Source of the DNA: a candidate division NC10 bacterium CSP1-5
GTDB lineage: Bacteria; Methylomirabilota; Methylomirabilia; Methylomirabilales; CSP1-5
Assembly: GCA_001443495.1 (NCBI GenBank)
Contig: LDXR01000009.1
Coordinates: forward strand, 58,022-122,021
Length of the DNA stretch: 64,000 nt
Reading direction: 5' to 3'
Numbering within the stretch: the first letter of the stretch is position 1; each line of letters begins with the position of its first letter. The notes under the pieces are model-generated. The model searched no databases. It was not told the origin of the DNA and was given only the letters and a program-made list of their open reading frames with translations. This document shows, one piece after another, positions 26,421-34,986 of the stretch. Made by a program: the position numbers and the translations under genes.

Positions 26421-28502
26421 TCACTCCCTTTCGATCCTTCCCTTTCCGTGAGCTGGACGCCCCAGGACCCGAAGTGCAGCCGCCGCCACCGCCTCGGCGG
26501 TGAGCCCAAGATTCTCAAAGATGGCCTTATAGGGGGCCGAGGCGCCAAAGCGATCCAGCCCCACGACCGTTCCGTAAGCTCCGACGTAGCGTTCCCAACC
26601 GAAGGTAGCTGCCGCTTCGACCGCGACCCGGGCCCCCACCCCCGGAGGCAGCACCGCCTCCTGGTATTCAGCCGGTTGACGCTCGAACAGATCGGTGGAG
26701 GGCAGGCTCACCACGCGCGCCGCCACCCCTTGCTGGGCCAGGAGCTTCTGGGCAGCGAGAGCGAGGTGGACCTCGGAGCCAGTCCCGATAAGGATAACAT
26801 CAGGCCTCTCCACATCAGCCAAGACGTAACCCCCTTTGGCCACCCCTCTTGCCGGGGCAAGGACCGAGCGGTCCACCACCGGCACCGCCTGGCGGGTGAG
26901 CAGCAAAGCCGTCGGCCCGTCCCGGCGAGAGAGCGCGACGCGCCAGGCCTCGACGGTCTCCGTGGCATCGGCGGGGCGAATGGCGACCAGGTTGGGCATG
27001 GCCCGCAGGCTGGCCAGGTGCTCCACCGGCTGGTGTGTCGGTCCATCTTCCCCGAGACCTATGCTATCGTGGGTGAAGACAAAGATCACCGGCTGGTGCA
27101 TCAGCGCCGCCAGCCGAATGGAGGGGCGCATGTAGTCACTGAAGATCAGAAAGGTCCCCCCGTACGGGAAGAGACCTCCGTGCAGCGCCAGGCCATTGAG
27201 AATGCCGCCCATGGCGTGCTCCCGCACGCCGAAGTGGATGTAGCGCCCGGAGAAGTCCCCGCGCTTTACCGCCTCCTCCCCTTTGGGGAGGGTATTGTTG
27301 GAGCCGGTGAGATCACCCGAACCGCCGATCAGTGTCGGGATCCGCGGGGCCAGGGTGTCGAGCAGCTTCCCGGAGGCCGCACGAGTTGCCAGCGGCTTGT
27401 CCGTCGGAAAGTGTGGAAGATCCGTGTCCCACCCTTCGGGGAGCTCGCGGGCCAGGGCCGCTCGGAACTGGGCGGCCAGCTCGGGATGCTCCTGCGCGTA
27501 GCGGGCCAGGGTCTTTCTCCACTCGTCCTCTTGTACCGCCCCCTTGTTCGCGCATTCGCGAAACCGAGCCACGACCTCCTCAGGGATGTAAAACTTCGCC
27601 TCGGGGGACCAGCCATAACGCTCCTTGGTGAGGCGGACCTCCTCCTCTCCGAGGGGCTCCCCATGAGCTTTGGCCGTATCTTGGCGATTCGGGCTTCCGT
27701 AGCCGATGTGCGTGCGCGCCACGATCAGGGAGGGCCGCGTCGTCTCTGCCCTGGCGGCGTGCAGGGCTGCCTCCACAGCAACCATATCGTGGCCATCGAT
27801 CGCCTGCACGTGCCATCCGTAAGCCACAAACCGCGCAGCCACATCTTCGGTGAAGGCAAGCGAGGTCGGCCCGTCGATGGAAATGCCATTGGCATCATAT
27901 AGGTAAATTAGCTTTCCCAAACCGAGGTGGCCCGCCAATGACGCGGCCTCGTGGGAAATCCCCTCCATGTGGTCGCCGTCACTCACGATGGCGTAGGTGT
28001 AATGATCGACCACCGCGTAGCCGGGGCGATTGAACCGGGCGGCCAGGTGTGCCTCGGCCAGCGCCATCCCGACCCCATTCGCAAAGCCCTGGCCCAGGGG
28101 GCCGGTCGTCGTCTCTACGCCCGGCGTCAGGCCGTACTCGGAATGGCCAGGTGTCCGGCTCCCCCACTGGCGAAAGCGTTTGATCTCTTCGAGCGAGAGG
28201 TCGTAGCCCGACAAGTACAGCAGGCCGTACAGGAGCATACAGCCGTGCCCAGCCGACAGGACAAACCGGTCACGATCCGGCCAGGCCGGGTTGACCGGGT
28301 TGTGCTTGAGGAATCGCGTGCATAGGACATAAGCCATGTCGGCCGCACCCATAGGGAGACCCGGGTGACCGGAGTTGGCCTGCTGGACCGCGTCCATGGC
28401 CAGGGTGCGAAGGGTCGTCACGGAGAGGCGGTCCAGCTCGTCGTAGCGGCCCGCAGGGGGTAGCTCGAAACGGACGGCCCCGGCCTTGGTCGGAGTCTTC
28501 AT
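26421..28502 (-). CDS. tkt: Transketolase
   Basis: This is a thiamine-diphosphate enzyme that moves two-carbon units in RuBP regeneration. Seen: the N-terminal [13 protein letters not shown], the ThDP/Mg site [20 protein letters not shown] with DANGISIDG, and the C-terminal half with [15 protein letters not shown], which contains the substrate-phosphate and cofactor-activating residues. At 693 residues it is a full-length enzyme. It lies 42 bases after fba in the carbon-fixation operon. Confidence 0.97.
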   Translation of the reverse strand: MKTPTKAGAVRFELPPAGRYDELDRLSVTTLRTLAMDAVQQANSGHPGLPMGAADMAYVLCTRFLKHNPVNPAWPDRDRFVLSAGHGCMLLYGLLYLSGYDLSLEEIKRFRQWGSRTPGHSEYGLTPGVETTTGPLGQGFANGVGMALAEAHLAARFNRPGYAVVDHYTYAIVSDGDHMEGISHEAASLAGHLGLGKLIYLYDANGISIDGPTSLAFTEDVAARFVAYGWHVQAIDGHDMVAVEAALHAARAETTRPSLIVARTHIGYGSPNRQDTAKAHGEPLGEEEVRLTKERYGWSPEAKFYIPEEVVARFRECANKGAVQEDEWRKTLARYAQEHPELAAQFRAALARELPEGWDTDLPHFPTDKPLATRAASGKLLDTLAPRIPTLIGGSGDLTGSNNTLPKGEEAVKRGDFSGRYIHFGVREHAMGGILNGLALHGGLFPYGGTFLIFSDYMRPSIRLAALMHQPVIFVFTHDSIGLGEDGPTHQPVEHLASLRAMPNLVAIRPADATETVEAWRVALSRRDGPTALLLTRQAVPVVDRSVLAPARGVAKGGYVLADVERPDVILIGTGSEVHLALAAQKLLAQQGVAARVVSLPSTDLFERQPAEYQEAVLPPGVGARVAVEAAATFGWERYVGAYGTVVGLDRFGASAPYKAIFENLGLTAEAVAAAALRVLGRPAHGKGRIERE

Positions 28503-28544
28503 CGATTCCTCCCCTTTGTGACGCGCCTGCAGATTTCATCCACG

Positions 28545-29570
28545 CTACGCCGCCTCTTTTTCCATTTCTTCACTGTAGCTACCCACTGACGCAGCCCCGT
28601 TGAGCTTGGCTCGATGGCACAGGAGCTTCTGTGCCGCGGCCACATTCTCGCTCTTGCCCAACCAGGTCTCCATGGCCGACTGCTGAAGGGCTCGGGCATA
28701 GGAGAAGGTCAACGGCCACGGCAAACCCCTGTGCATCGCGTTCATGGCGTTGAGATGCGCGGTAGCCAGTTCACTGCTCTGGCCACCGGACAGGAACGCC
28801 ACACCGGCGAGATTTTCGGGGAGGTTCTTGAGCAGGCATTCCACGGTCTTCTCTGCCACTTCCTTGACGCGAGCCTGCTTGGGACAGTCGAGTCCGGAGA
28901 TGACCATGCTTGACTTGAGGACCATCCCTTCCATGAGGACGCGCTGCTCCTTGAGTTCGGCGAACACCGCCCGGAGCGTCTCGGAAGTCACTTCGTGGCA
29001 GCGGTCGATCGTGTGATCGCCGTCGATCAATACCTCGGGCTCGACAATCGGTACGATGCCGGCCTCCTGGCATAACGCGGCGTAGCGCGCCAGGGCATGG
29101 GCGTTCGCGTGAATACAACCCCTGCTCGGGATCTGGTTTCCGATGGTAATGACAGCACGCCACTTGGCGAATCGTGCGCCCATGCCTTTGTACTCCGTCA
29201 GGCGTTCACGCAGGCCGTCCAAACCTTCGGTGACCTTTTCTCCGGGAAAGCCAGCCAAATCCTTGGCCCCCGTGTCCACCTTGATGCCCGGTATGATGCC
29301 GCACTGCCCCATGTATGGCGGGAAGGGAATGCCGTCTGAGGTCGATTGCCGGATTGTTTCGTCGTACAGGATCGCGCCGCTGATGTAATCGGCGAGCCGA
29401 GGTGTGGTGAGTAGCAATGCACGCCAGGCGCGACGATTGTCTACAGTATTTTCAATGCCCAGTTTCTTGAATCGTCTGCCGCAAGTAGGGTTGCTCTCGT
29501 CCATCGCCAGGATACCCTTTCCCTTGGCGACCATTGCTTTGGCTGTGGCTTGAAGTTCTTGGGAAGTCAT
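28545..29570 (-). CDS. fba: Fructose-bisphosphate aldolase class I
   Basis: This is a Schiff-base aldolase that joins triose phosphates to fructose-1,6-bisphosphate (and possibly sedoheptulose bisphosphate). The N-terminus GKGILAMDESNPTCGRRF and the lysine-containing active-site segment EGMVLKSSMVISG identify the eukaryote-like class I family, as do FLSGGQSSE and LTFSYARALQ near the end. At 341 residues it is slightly shorter than the 350-360 of animal and plant enzymes. It is part of the cbb operon, 124 bases downstream of mtdB. Confidence 0.95.
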   Translation of the reverse strand: MTSQELQATAKAMVAKGKGILAMDESNPTCGRRFKKLGIENTVDNRRAWRALLLTTPRLADYISGAILYDETIRQSTSDGIPFPPYMGQCGIIPGIKVDTGAKDLAGFPGEKVTEGLDGLRERLTEYKGMGARFAKWRAVITIGNQIPSRGCIHANAHALARYAALCQEAGIVPIVEPEVLIDGDHTIDRCHEVTSETLRAVFAELKEQRVLMEGMVLKSSMVISGLDCPKQARVKEVAEKTVECLLKNLPENLAGVAFLSGGQSSELATAHLNAMNAMHRGLPWPLTFSYARALQQSAMETWLGKSENVAAAQKLLCHRAKLNGAASVGSYSEEMEKEAA

Positions 29571-29667
29571 TTCCTTACCCTCCTTACGCTCCGGGATCTA
29601 TACCCGAGCCGTCTGTTTCACTTGATGACTCCATTGTTCTTCGCTCTTCGGTCATGGCCGTGGTGGA

Positions 29668-29698
29668 CTGTGACCGCTTTGTCCCCCATGACGGTCAC
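29668..29698. repeat. 8-bp inverted repeat at the mtdB-fba junction
   Basis: TGTGACCG (29668-29675) and CGGTCACA (29691-29698) form a perfect inverted repeat with a 15-base spacer, overlapping the stop codon of mtdB. It has no T-run. It may be an RNA-processing or stabilising hairpin, or chance. The 124-base gap between mtdB and fba shows nothing else. Confidence 0.4.
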
Positions 29699-30618
29699 AC
29701 CAATATGCGCGCGGCGCCGAAGGCATGTGCGAAATCGAGGTAGACGGGCTTCTCTGTGTCCAGCATCGAATGGAGTAGGGCCTGTTGTGTCTTGACCTTG
29801 ACATTGCCGATGGTCAATGCGCCGATCCCCACCGCCCTTTTCGCGGCTGTTGCGTATTTCAATGGAGCGCCATTGTCCTTTGGATCGATGCCCTCAATGC
29901 CGGCGGGCGGAACGGTGTTGACATCGGCAGCGACCTTCAGTTCCTGCGCGTCCTCGAGCACGGAGGCGTCAAGGACCAGTACTCCCGCCTTGGCGGTGGA
30001 GATAATGACGTCCGCTTTGGAAACCAGCCGCGCTTTATCCGCGTCGGAGCACGCATACGTCCCGCGTATCGACGTGCCGCAACGCCGGTTGTATTCCTTG
30101 GCCTTCGCCTCGGCCACCTCCACGGAGAGGTAATCGACAATGGCGGTCTTGGCTCCCGCCAGGGACGCGATCACGCCGGTGGCAATGCCGACGGGTCCGG
30201 TGCCGCCAAAGATAACCACCCGCGCCCCCGCCAACTCCATCTGGTGACGCTTTTTCAGTTGATGCTCCACGCAGGCGACGAGTCCGGCGGCGGTGGTAAA
30301 TGCGCCGCTGGGATCAGCGAAGATGGACACTTTAAAGGGTGGAACCATGGCCTTCTTGGCCGCCTCGATCGTGTCCATGGCGATACCAGCATCCCGTCCG
30401 CCAACGAAGATGGCGCTTCGTCTCACGTCCTTGGGATTGCGGCAGAAGATAATGTCCTGTACGAGGCTGGGCACTTGCTCCGGGGTCACGTTCGGGTACG
30501 GGACCACCGCCTGGAATCCCGCATCGTAGGCCATGGTAATGTCAAACGGGCTGACGTGAGCTAGGGGACTGAACATGTGCAGGATGCTCTGTACGTTTTT
30601 TGTGAATCGATCACTCAC
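29695..30618 (-). CDS. mtdB: NAD(P)-dependent methylene-tetrahydromethanopterin dehydrogenase
   Basis: This enzyme oxidises methylene-H4MPT to methenyl-H4MPT in the C1-oxidation pathway of methylotrophs. Seen: the N-terminal substrate-binding part with FDITMAYDAGFQAVVPYPNVTPE and SAIFVGGRDA, then a Rossmann fold with VVIFGGTGPVGIATGVIASLAGA, and the ending DVNTVPPAGIEGIDPKDNG, which are typical of the MtdA/MtdB family. MtdB is preferred, but MtdA-like specificity cannot be excluded. The GTG at 30618 overlaps the stop of the CBS gene as GTGA and follows GGGAGGGAAG. The longer frame to 30669 is rejected. It is the second gene of the carbon-fixation operon. Confidence 0.85.
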   Translation of the reverse strand: MSDRFTKNVQSILHMFSPLAHVSPFDITMAYDAGFQAVVPYPNVTPEQVPSLVQDIIFCRNPKDVRRSAIFVGGRDAGIAMDTIEAAKKAMVPPFKVSIFADPSGAFTTAAGLVACVEHQLKKRHQMELAGARVVIFGGTGPVGIATGVIASLAGAKTAIVDYLSVEVAEAKAKEYNRRCGTSIRGTYACSDADKARLVSKADVIISTAKAGVLVLDASVLEDAQELKVAADVNTVPPAGIEGIDPKDNGAPLKYATAAKRAVGIGALTIGNVKVKTQQALLHSMLDTEKPVYLDFAHAFGAARILV

Positions 30619-31109
30619 TTGGTCTTCCCTCCCCCACCGGCTTGCCGCCCTGCTCGCACCGGCGGCCACTGCTCGGTTTCGAAGATGGCCCGGTACACGT
30701 CCCCGTGACTCACAATCCCCACCAGCTTCTTGCCCACGATAATTGGGACGCGTCGGATCTTATGTAATGCCATGAGCGATGCGAGTCGCAGCGGTTCGGT
30801 CTCAGGCGTCGCGGTCACGATGTGCCGAGCCATGACGTCTCGGGCCCGGATCTTACTGATATCCCGTAACCCCTGCGAGGACGACCGACGAGGTTTCTTG
30901 CCTCGGAGGCCCGCGGCCCCGGGGTGCATCGCTTCGAGGATATCCCGTTCTGAGACAAGGCCCATCAGATGACCGCTCTTGTCGACCACTGGCACCCCGC
31001 TGATGCGATGGGTACAGAGCAGGGCGATGACGCGAGTCAGGGGATCGTCGGGTTTTACCGTGTAGACTGGGGTGGTCATGATGTCGCCCGCCGTAATGTC
31101 TCTCAGCAT
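30615..31109 (-). CDS. Tandem CBS-domain protein
   Basis: This 164-residue protein is made of two CBS motifs (about residues 8-65 and 90-148; TRVIALLCTHRISGVPVVDK and RLASLMALHKIRRVPIIVGK). Paired CBS domains bind adenine nucleotides and act as energy-state sensors, often by contact with a partner enzyme. It is the first gene of the carbon-fixation operon and is translationally coupled to mtdB through GTGA. It could therefore modulate MtdB, RuBisCO or PRK according to AMP/ATP levels, but the partner is inference. No other domain is attached. Confidence 0.88.
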   Translation of the reverse strand: MLRDITAGDIMTTPVYTVKPDDPLTRVIALLCTHRISGVPVVDKSGHLMGLVSERDILEAMHPGAAGLRGKKPRRSSSQGLRDISKIRARDVMARHIVTATPETEPLRLASLMALHKIRRVPIIVGKKLVGIVSHGDVYRAIFETEQWPPVRAGRQAGGGGKTK

Positions 31110-31218
31110 CAGGGTCCCGCACGCTGATGGGCCCTATATGGAGATCGTCGGGCCGGAATCTGCTGGCAGAGGCGACCGCCAGGCTCGACTTTGGGCCTGG
31201 ATCCACCGGTTGACATAG

Positions 31219-31247
31219 TAATTACATCCTGTTAATGTATTTGTCAA
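31219..31247 (-). promoter_or_regulatory. Promoter of the carbon-fixation operon
   Basis: On the minus strand, a perfect -35 TTGACA (31247-31242) is followed after 17 bases by a -10-like TAATTA (31224-31219). The predicted start near 31212 leaves a leader of about 100 bases before the CBS gene. Confidence 0.65.
31222..31239. promoter_or_regulatory. Candidate CbbR binding site
   Basis: TTA-N7-TTA (31222-31234) fits the TNA-N7-TNA half-site pattern described for CbbR, and TACAT-N7-ATGTA (31223-31239) is a perfect LysR-type interrupted palindrome. It sits between the -35 and -10 boxes of the operon promoter. Binding by the adjacent LysR protein is inferred. Confidence 0.55.
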
Positions 31248-31269
31248 ATTCATTATTTATATGGATACT
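31241..31269 (+). promoter_or_regulatory. Promoter of cbbR
   Basis: TTGTCA (31241-31246) and GATACT (31264-31269) are separated by 17 bases. The -35 box overlaps the -35 box of the operon promoter on the other strand, because TTGTCAA reads TTGACAA in reverse. A second candidate with TTGACA at 31210 and TAATGT at 31233 also has a 17-base spacer. Confidence 0.55.
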
Positions 31270-31322
31270 ATGCTTAAATGTAATCACACTTTCCGACTTC
31301 AGACCGCGCAAGATACCCCAAG

Positions 31323-32267
31323 ATGGCGGCAAATATGAATCTCGCGCACCTCAAGGCCTTTTTGGCTGTGGCGCAGCACCGGAGCTTCTCTCGGGCGGCA
31401 GAGAAGCTCTATCTTACGCAGCCTGCCGTTTCGAGGCAGATCCAGGCCCTCGAGGAGCTGCTCGGAGTGCGGCTGTTTGACCGTGTGGGCCGATCCATAC
31501 TCCTCACGGAGGTGGGGAATATTCTCCGTCACTATGCCCATATGGCCTTGCAAACCCTCGAGGAGGGGCGAGAGACCATTCATCAATTGCGCGGGCTCCA
31601 GAAAGGCCATCTGCGGATCAGCGCCGCGAGCACCATTGGGACGTACATGCTTCCCCAGCCCCTGGGCGAGTTTAAAGCCAGCTCTCCCAATATAGAAATC
31701 AGCCTCGCGATCACAAATAAGGCCCGCGTCGTCCAACAGGTCTTGAATCATGAAGTAGAACTCGGGTTTGTAGGACCGCCGGTAGAACCGGCCGAACTCG
31801 AAAGGGAAGAATATCTTTTGGATGAGCTTGTCCTCATTGTCGCCCCGACTCACCGGCTGGCGCACGAAGAGTCGGTCAAAGTCGCGGAGCTAGGGGAGGA
31901 GGTCTTCATCCTCCGCGAGCAGGGTTCGGGAACGCGAGAAATCATGGAGGAGGAGCTGGCCCGGGTTCGTGTCAGCCTGAAGAAGGCGATGGAGCTGGGG
32001 AGCACGGAGGCGATCAAACAGGCGGTGGCGGCGAACTTAGGTGTTTCAATTGTCTCGAAATTCGCCATCACCCTCGAGATCCTTCAGGGCCGTCTGGCGG
32101 TGGTCAAGCTCCCGGAACTCAATCTCCTCCGCCAGCTCTTCATGGTTTACCACCGGGGGCGAACGTTAAGCCCCGCTGCTCAGGAATTTTGTTCGCTGCT
32201 CAGGCGATCCAAGGCCGGGAAACCCAAGACCACCTCGCCTCAGGATATACGGGCTAAGCCGTCATAA
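31323..32267 (+). CDS. cbbR: LysR-type regulator CbbR
   Basis: This protein is the likely activator of the divergent carbon-fixation operon. The N-terminal winged helix-turn-helix occupies residues 7-66 (AFLAVAQHRSFSRAAEKLYLTQPAVSRQI), followed by the linker helix and a periplasmic-binding-like effector domain from about residue 95. CbbR proteins respond to metabolites such as RuBP, PEP or NADPH. The effector here is unknown. Position, divergent to the operon with a shared -35 region, is diagnostic. The ATG at 31323 or 31335 may be used. The 3' end overlaps ltaE tail to tail by 14 bases. Confidence 0.88.
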   Translation: MAANMNLAHLKAFLAVAQHRSFSRAAEKLYLTQPAVSRQIQALEELLGVRLFDRVGRSILLTEVGNILRHYAHMALQTLEEGRETIHQLRGLQKGHLRISAASTIGTYMLPQPLGEFKASSPNIEISLAITNKARVVQQVLNHEVELGFVGPPVEPAELEREEYLLDELVLIVAPTHRLAHEESVKVAELGEEVFILREQGSGTREIMEEELARVRVSLKKAMELGSTEAIKQAVAANLGVSIVSKFAITLEILQGRLAVVKLPELNLLRQLFMVYHRGRTLSPAAQEFCSLLRRSKAGKPKTTSPQDIRAKPS

Positions 32268-33300
32268 TCTGCCGCATGATCGTCAGGGCCTGCTCCACAT
32301 CCCTCCGCGATACATCCTTGTGGGTGAGACACCGAATCGACTCGGCGGAAATCTGATGGACGAGGACTCGCTCCTCCCGGAGTCTTCGGCTGAGCGTCGA
32401 GGCGGTGATCCTGGGGTGCCGGACAGCGAAAATCACGATGTTCGTCTGCACACGCTTCAGGTCGATCTCGATCCCCTCGATGCCACTGAGACCTTCGGCC
32501 AGGAGCCTGGCGTTGTCGTGATCTTCCCCTAATCGATTTACCATCGTCTCGAGGGCGACGATCCCGGCGGCGGCAATCACCCCTGCCTGGCGCATCCCAC
32601 CTCCAAGGAGCTTCCGAAGTCGCCTGGCGCGGTCTATGAAGGCATCGCGTCCAACCAGTAGGGAGCCAACGGGGGCGGCGAGGCTCTTGGACAGGCAGAA
32701 CATCACCGAATCGGTCCATCGGGCGAATGCCGGCGCCGGAACCCCCATCGCGACGGACGCGTTAAAGATCCGGGCCCCATCGAGATGGACGGCTACGCCG
32801 GCGTCATGAGCCAGCTCACAGATCTCCTGCAGGAGCGGCGGCGGATAGATCGTTCCCCCTCCCCGATTGGTCGGACTCTCGACGCAGATGAGAGCGGTGC
32901 GGGCGGTGTGGAGGCTTTCCGGCCGGATCGCCTTGCGGATTTCCTGGGGGTCGAGGATACCATGCGTTCCCCTCAGAGTCCGGGTCAGGATCCCGGCGAG
33001 AAAGGCCGGTCCCCCGACCTCAAAACTATAGATGTGGCAATTTTCTTCGAGGACAACCTCCTCTCCCCTGGCCGCATGAACCAACAGGGCAACCTGATTC
33101 CCCATGGTCCCGGAGGGCACGAAGAGAGCCGCCTCCTTGCCTAGGCGTTCTGCGGCCAGGGCCTCCAGGCGCCTGACGGTGGGATCCTCGCCATAGACAT
33201 CATCTCCCACCACCGCGCCTCGCATCGCGTCCCGCATCGCCTCGGTGGGAGTGGTCACGGTATCACTTCTGAGATCGATGAAACGCTCGCCCCGATCCAT
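32254..33300 (-). CDS. ltaE: Low-specificity L-threonine aldolase
   Basis: This PLP enzyme cleaves threonine or allo-threonine to glycine and acetaldehyde. Seen: N-terminal DLRSDTVTTPTEAMRDAM, the PLP-phosphate region FVPSGTMGNQVAL, the Asp-containing VHLDGARIFNA and the Schiff-base Lys in FCLSKSLAAPVGS. The ATG at 33300 overlaps the stop of the upstream gene as TGATG, which decides this start over the frame to 33324. Length is 348 residues. Confidence 0.93.
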   Translation of the reverse strand: MDRGERFIDLRSDTVTTPTEAMRDAMRGAVVGDDVYGEDPTVRRLEALAAERLGKEAALFVPSGTMGNQVALLVHAARGEEVVLEENCHIYSFEVGGPAFLAGILTRTLRGTHGILDPQEIRKAIRPESLHTARTALICVESPTNRGGGTIYPPPLLQEICELAHDAGVAVHLDGARIFNASVAMGVPAPAFARWTDSVMFCLSKSLAAPVGSLLVGRDAFIDRARRLRKLLGGGMRQAGVIAAAGIVALETMVNRLGEDHDNARLLAEGLSGIEGIEIDLKRVQTNIVIFAVRHPRITASTLSRRLREERVLVHQISAESIRCLTHKDVSRRDVEQALTIMRQIMTA

Positions 33301-34916
33301 CACCGTCCCTCCTTCTCCAGCCACACCATGCGCATCTGGACATTTCCGAGGGTCGGCGAGCTGTCCATCGCCGAGATCTGCTCCCGGAGGCCCTTGACCC
33401 GGGGCTGGATCAGGACATCGGTGCTGTAGTAATGCAAGAAGATCCAGGGGGCATCCTCAACGATGATCTTCTCCGCTTCTCGGTAGAGTCGCGTGCGTTC
33501 CGCGGGGTCCAGGCCACCGTCGGCCCGGTCCAGGAGCGCATCCACACGGGGATTGGCGTAGCGGGAGAGATTCCCCTTGGATCCCGTATTGCGGCTGTGA
33601 AAGAGAACGGTGAGGAAGTTCTCCGGATCGGGATAGTCTGCCAGCCATCCGAGCCGGAACAGCTGGACATCCCCCCTGTCCACCAGATTGAGATAGGCAG
33701 GCCAGTCCATTTCTCGCAGCTCGACCGTCACTTCGATCTCCCGAAGCATTCCCTGGACGAACTCGGCAATCTTTCGGTTGACCAGTCCGGTATTGTAATG
33801 AAGCGTCAGGGGCGGGAGGCCCTGGCCCTTCTCATGTCCTGCCTCGGCCAGGAGCCGCCGGGCGTGCGCCTTGTTGTAGGGGTACCCCTGCAGGTCCCGG
33901 TTATGCCCCACCATCCCCGGAGGAAGGATCGACCGAGCCGGCACGACTCGCTTCTCGAGAATAACGGCGGCGACGGCCTCCTTATCCACAATATAGTTGA
34001 AGGCCTGCCGCAGCTTTGGGTTTCCCCGGAAGGGCGGTCTCTCCAGATTGAACTGAATGGCATTGATCCCCAGGGAGGGGCCGGAGAAGAGCATCCTGCT
34101 GAGCACGGGGTCATTCCGTACTATCTGAAAGAGGCCCGTGGGGATGTCGGTGTGCTCGAGATTTCCTGCCTTGAACTCCTGAAAACGTGTCATCTCATCC
34201 GGGATCACGCGAAAGACGATCCGATCCAGATACGGGGCACCCTGGAAGTAGTCCGGGTTGGCGTCCAAGACTACCCGATCGTCGTGCCGCCACTCGCGGA
34301 AGCGAAACGGCCCAGTCCCCATCGGGTGCGTGGAAAACTGCCGTCCCCACCGCGCCGTCTCCTCCCTGGGGACGACGCTGGCAGCCGGATAGGCCAAGAG
34401 CGCTAGGAAGGGGGCGAAGGGACGTTCGAGGGTGAGCTGGAGCTTGTGCGGCCCGAGGATCTCGATCCCCGTAACCCTGCGGGCCTTTCCTGCCATGAAT
34501 TCCCGAGCCCCCTGCAGCTTCTCGAGGATCCAAGTTCGCTCCGACTGGGTTTCGGGATGGAGTAGACGCTCAAAGCTGTAGCGGAAGTCTTCGGCGGTCA
34601 CGGACCGGCCGTTATGGAATCGAACCTTGGGCCGGAGATCGAAGGTGTAGGTCCGTCCGTCGCCGGAGACGATCCATCGCCTGGCAATGGCAGGCTGGAC
34701 CTTCAGGTCTCGATCGAAGCTGACGAGCCCGTCATACAGTTCGGAAGCGACGGCGTGGGAGACGGTATCGGTAATATGGACAGGATCGAGCGACGGTGGG
34801 TCCGAGGGACCCAGGGTGTAGTGGTAGGTCCCTCCCCGGCGAGGGAGTATCCCCTCACCGAACAGCAGACTCGCCCAGAGGATCAGACCGGCCGTGAAAA
34901 GGATCCAACGCCCCAT
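33300..34916 (-). CDS. Peptide ABC transporter substrate-binding protein
   Basis: This is an extracytoplasmic binding protein of family 5 (DppA/OppA). An N-terminal signal segment (MGRWILFTAGLILWASLLFG) is followed by the conserved TLGPSDPPSLDPVHITD, LAIARRW-like and VTAEDFRYSFERLL blocks and the ending DPENFLTVLFHSRN...YYSTD. No lipobox Cys is seen, so it is probably soluble in the periplasm or signal-anchored. The ATG at 34916 is chosen because the upstream 109 residues in frame overlap the aminotransferase gene region and look non-coding. No permease adjoins it. It may serve the dppBCDF importer 14 kb away. Confidence 0.9.
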   Translation of the reverse strand: MGRWILFTAGLILWASLLFGEGILPRRGGTYHYTLGPSDPPSLDPVHITDTVSHAVASELYDGLVSFDRDLKVQPAIARRWIVSGDGRTYTFDLRPKVRFHNGRSVTAEDFRYSFERLLHPETQSERTWILEKLQGAREFMAGKARRVTGIEILGPHKLQLTLERPFAPFLALLAYPAASVVPREETARWGRQFSTHPMGTGPFRFREWRHDDRVVLDANPDYFQGAPYLDRIVFRVIPDEMTRFQEFKAGNLEHTDIPTGLFQIVRNDPVLSRMLFSGPSLGINAIQFNLERPPFRGNPKLRQAFNYIVDKEAVAAVILEKRVVPARSILPPGMVGHNRDLQGYPYNKAHARRLLAEAGHEKGQGLPPLTLHYNTGLVNRKIAEFVQGMLREIEVTVELREMDWPAYLNLVDRGDVQLFRLGWLADYPDPENFLTVLFHSRNTGSKGNLSRYANPRVDALLDRADGGLDPAERTRLYREAEKIIVEDAPWIFLHYYSTDVLIQPRVKGLREQISAMDSSPTLGNVQMRMVWLEKEGR

Positions 34917-34986
34917 CGTCGAGCACACACGTCCCGGCACCCCTTCGAGCACGAGTCGCGGTCCTCTGCCCCGGTCCGCGCATCTC

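Noticed and set aside
32254-32267. 14-base tail-to-tail overlap of cbbR and ltaE as regulatory antisense
   Set aside because: Short convergent overlaps are common in compact genomes, and nothing else supports a function.
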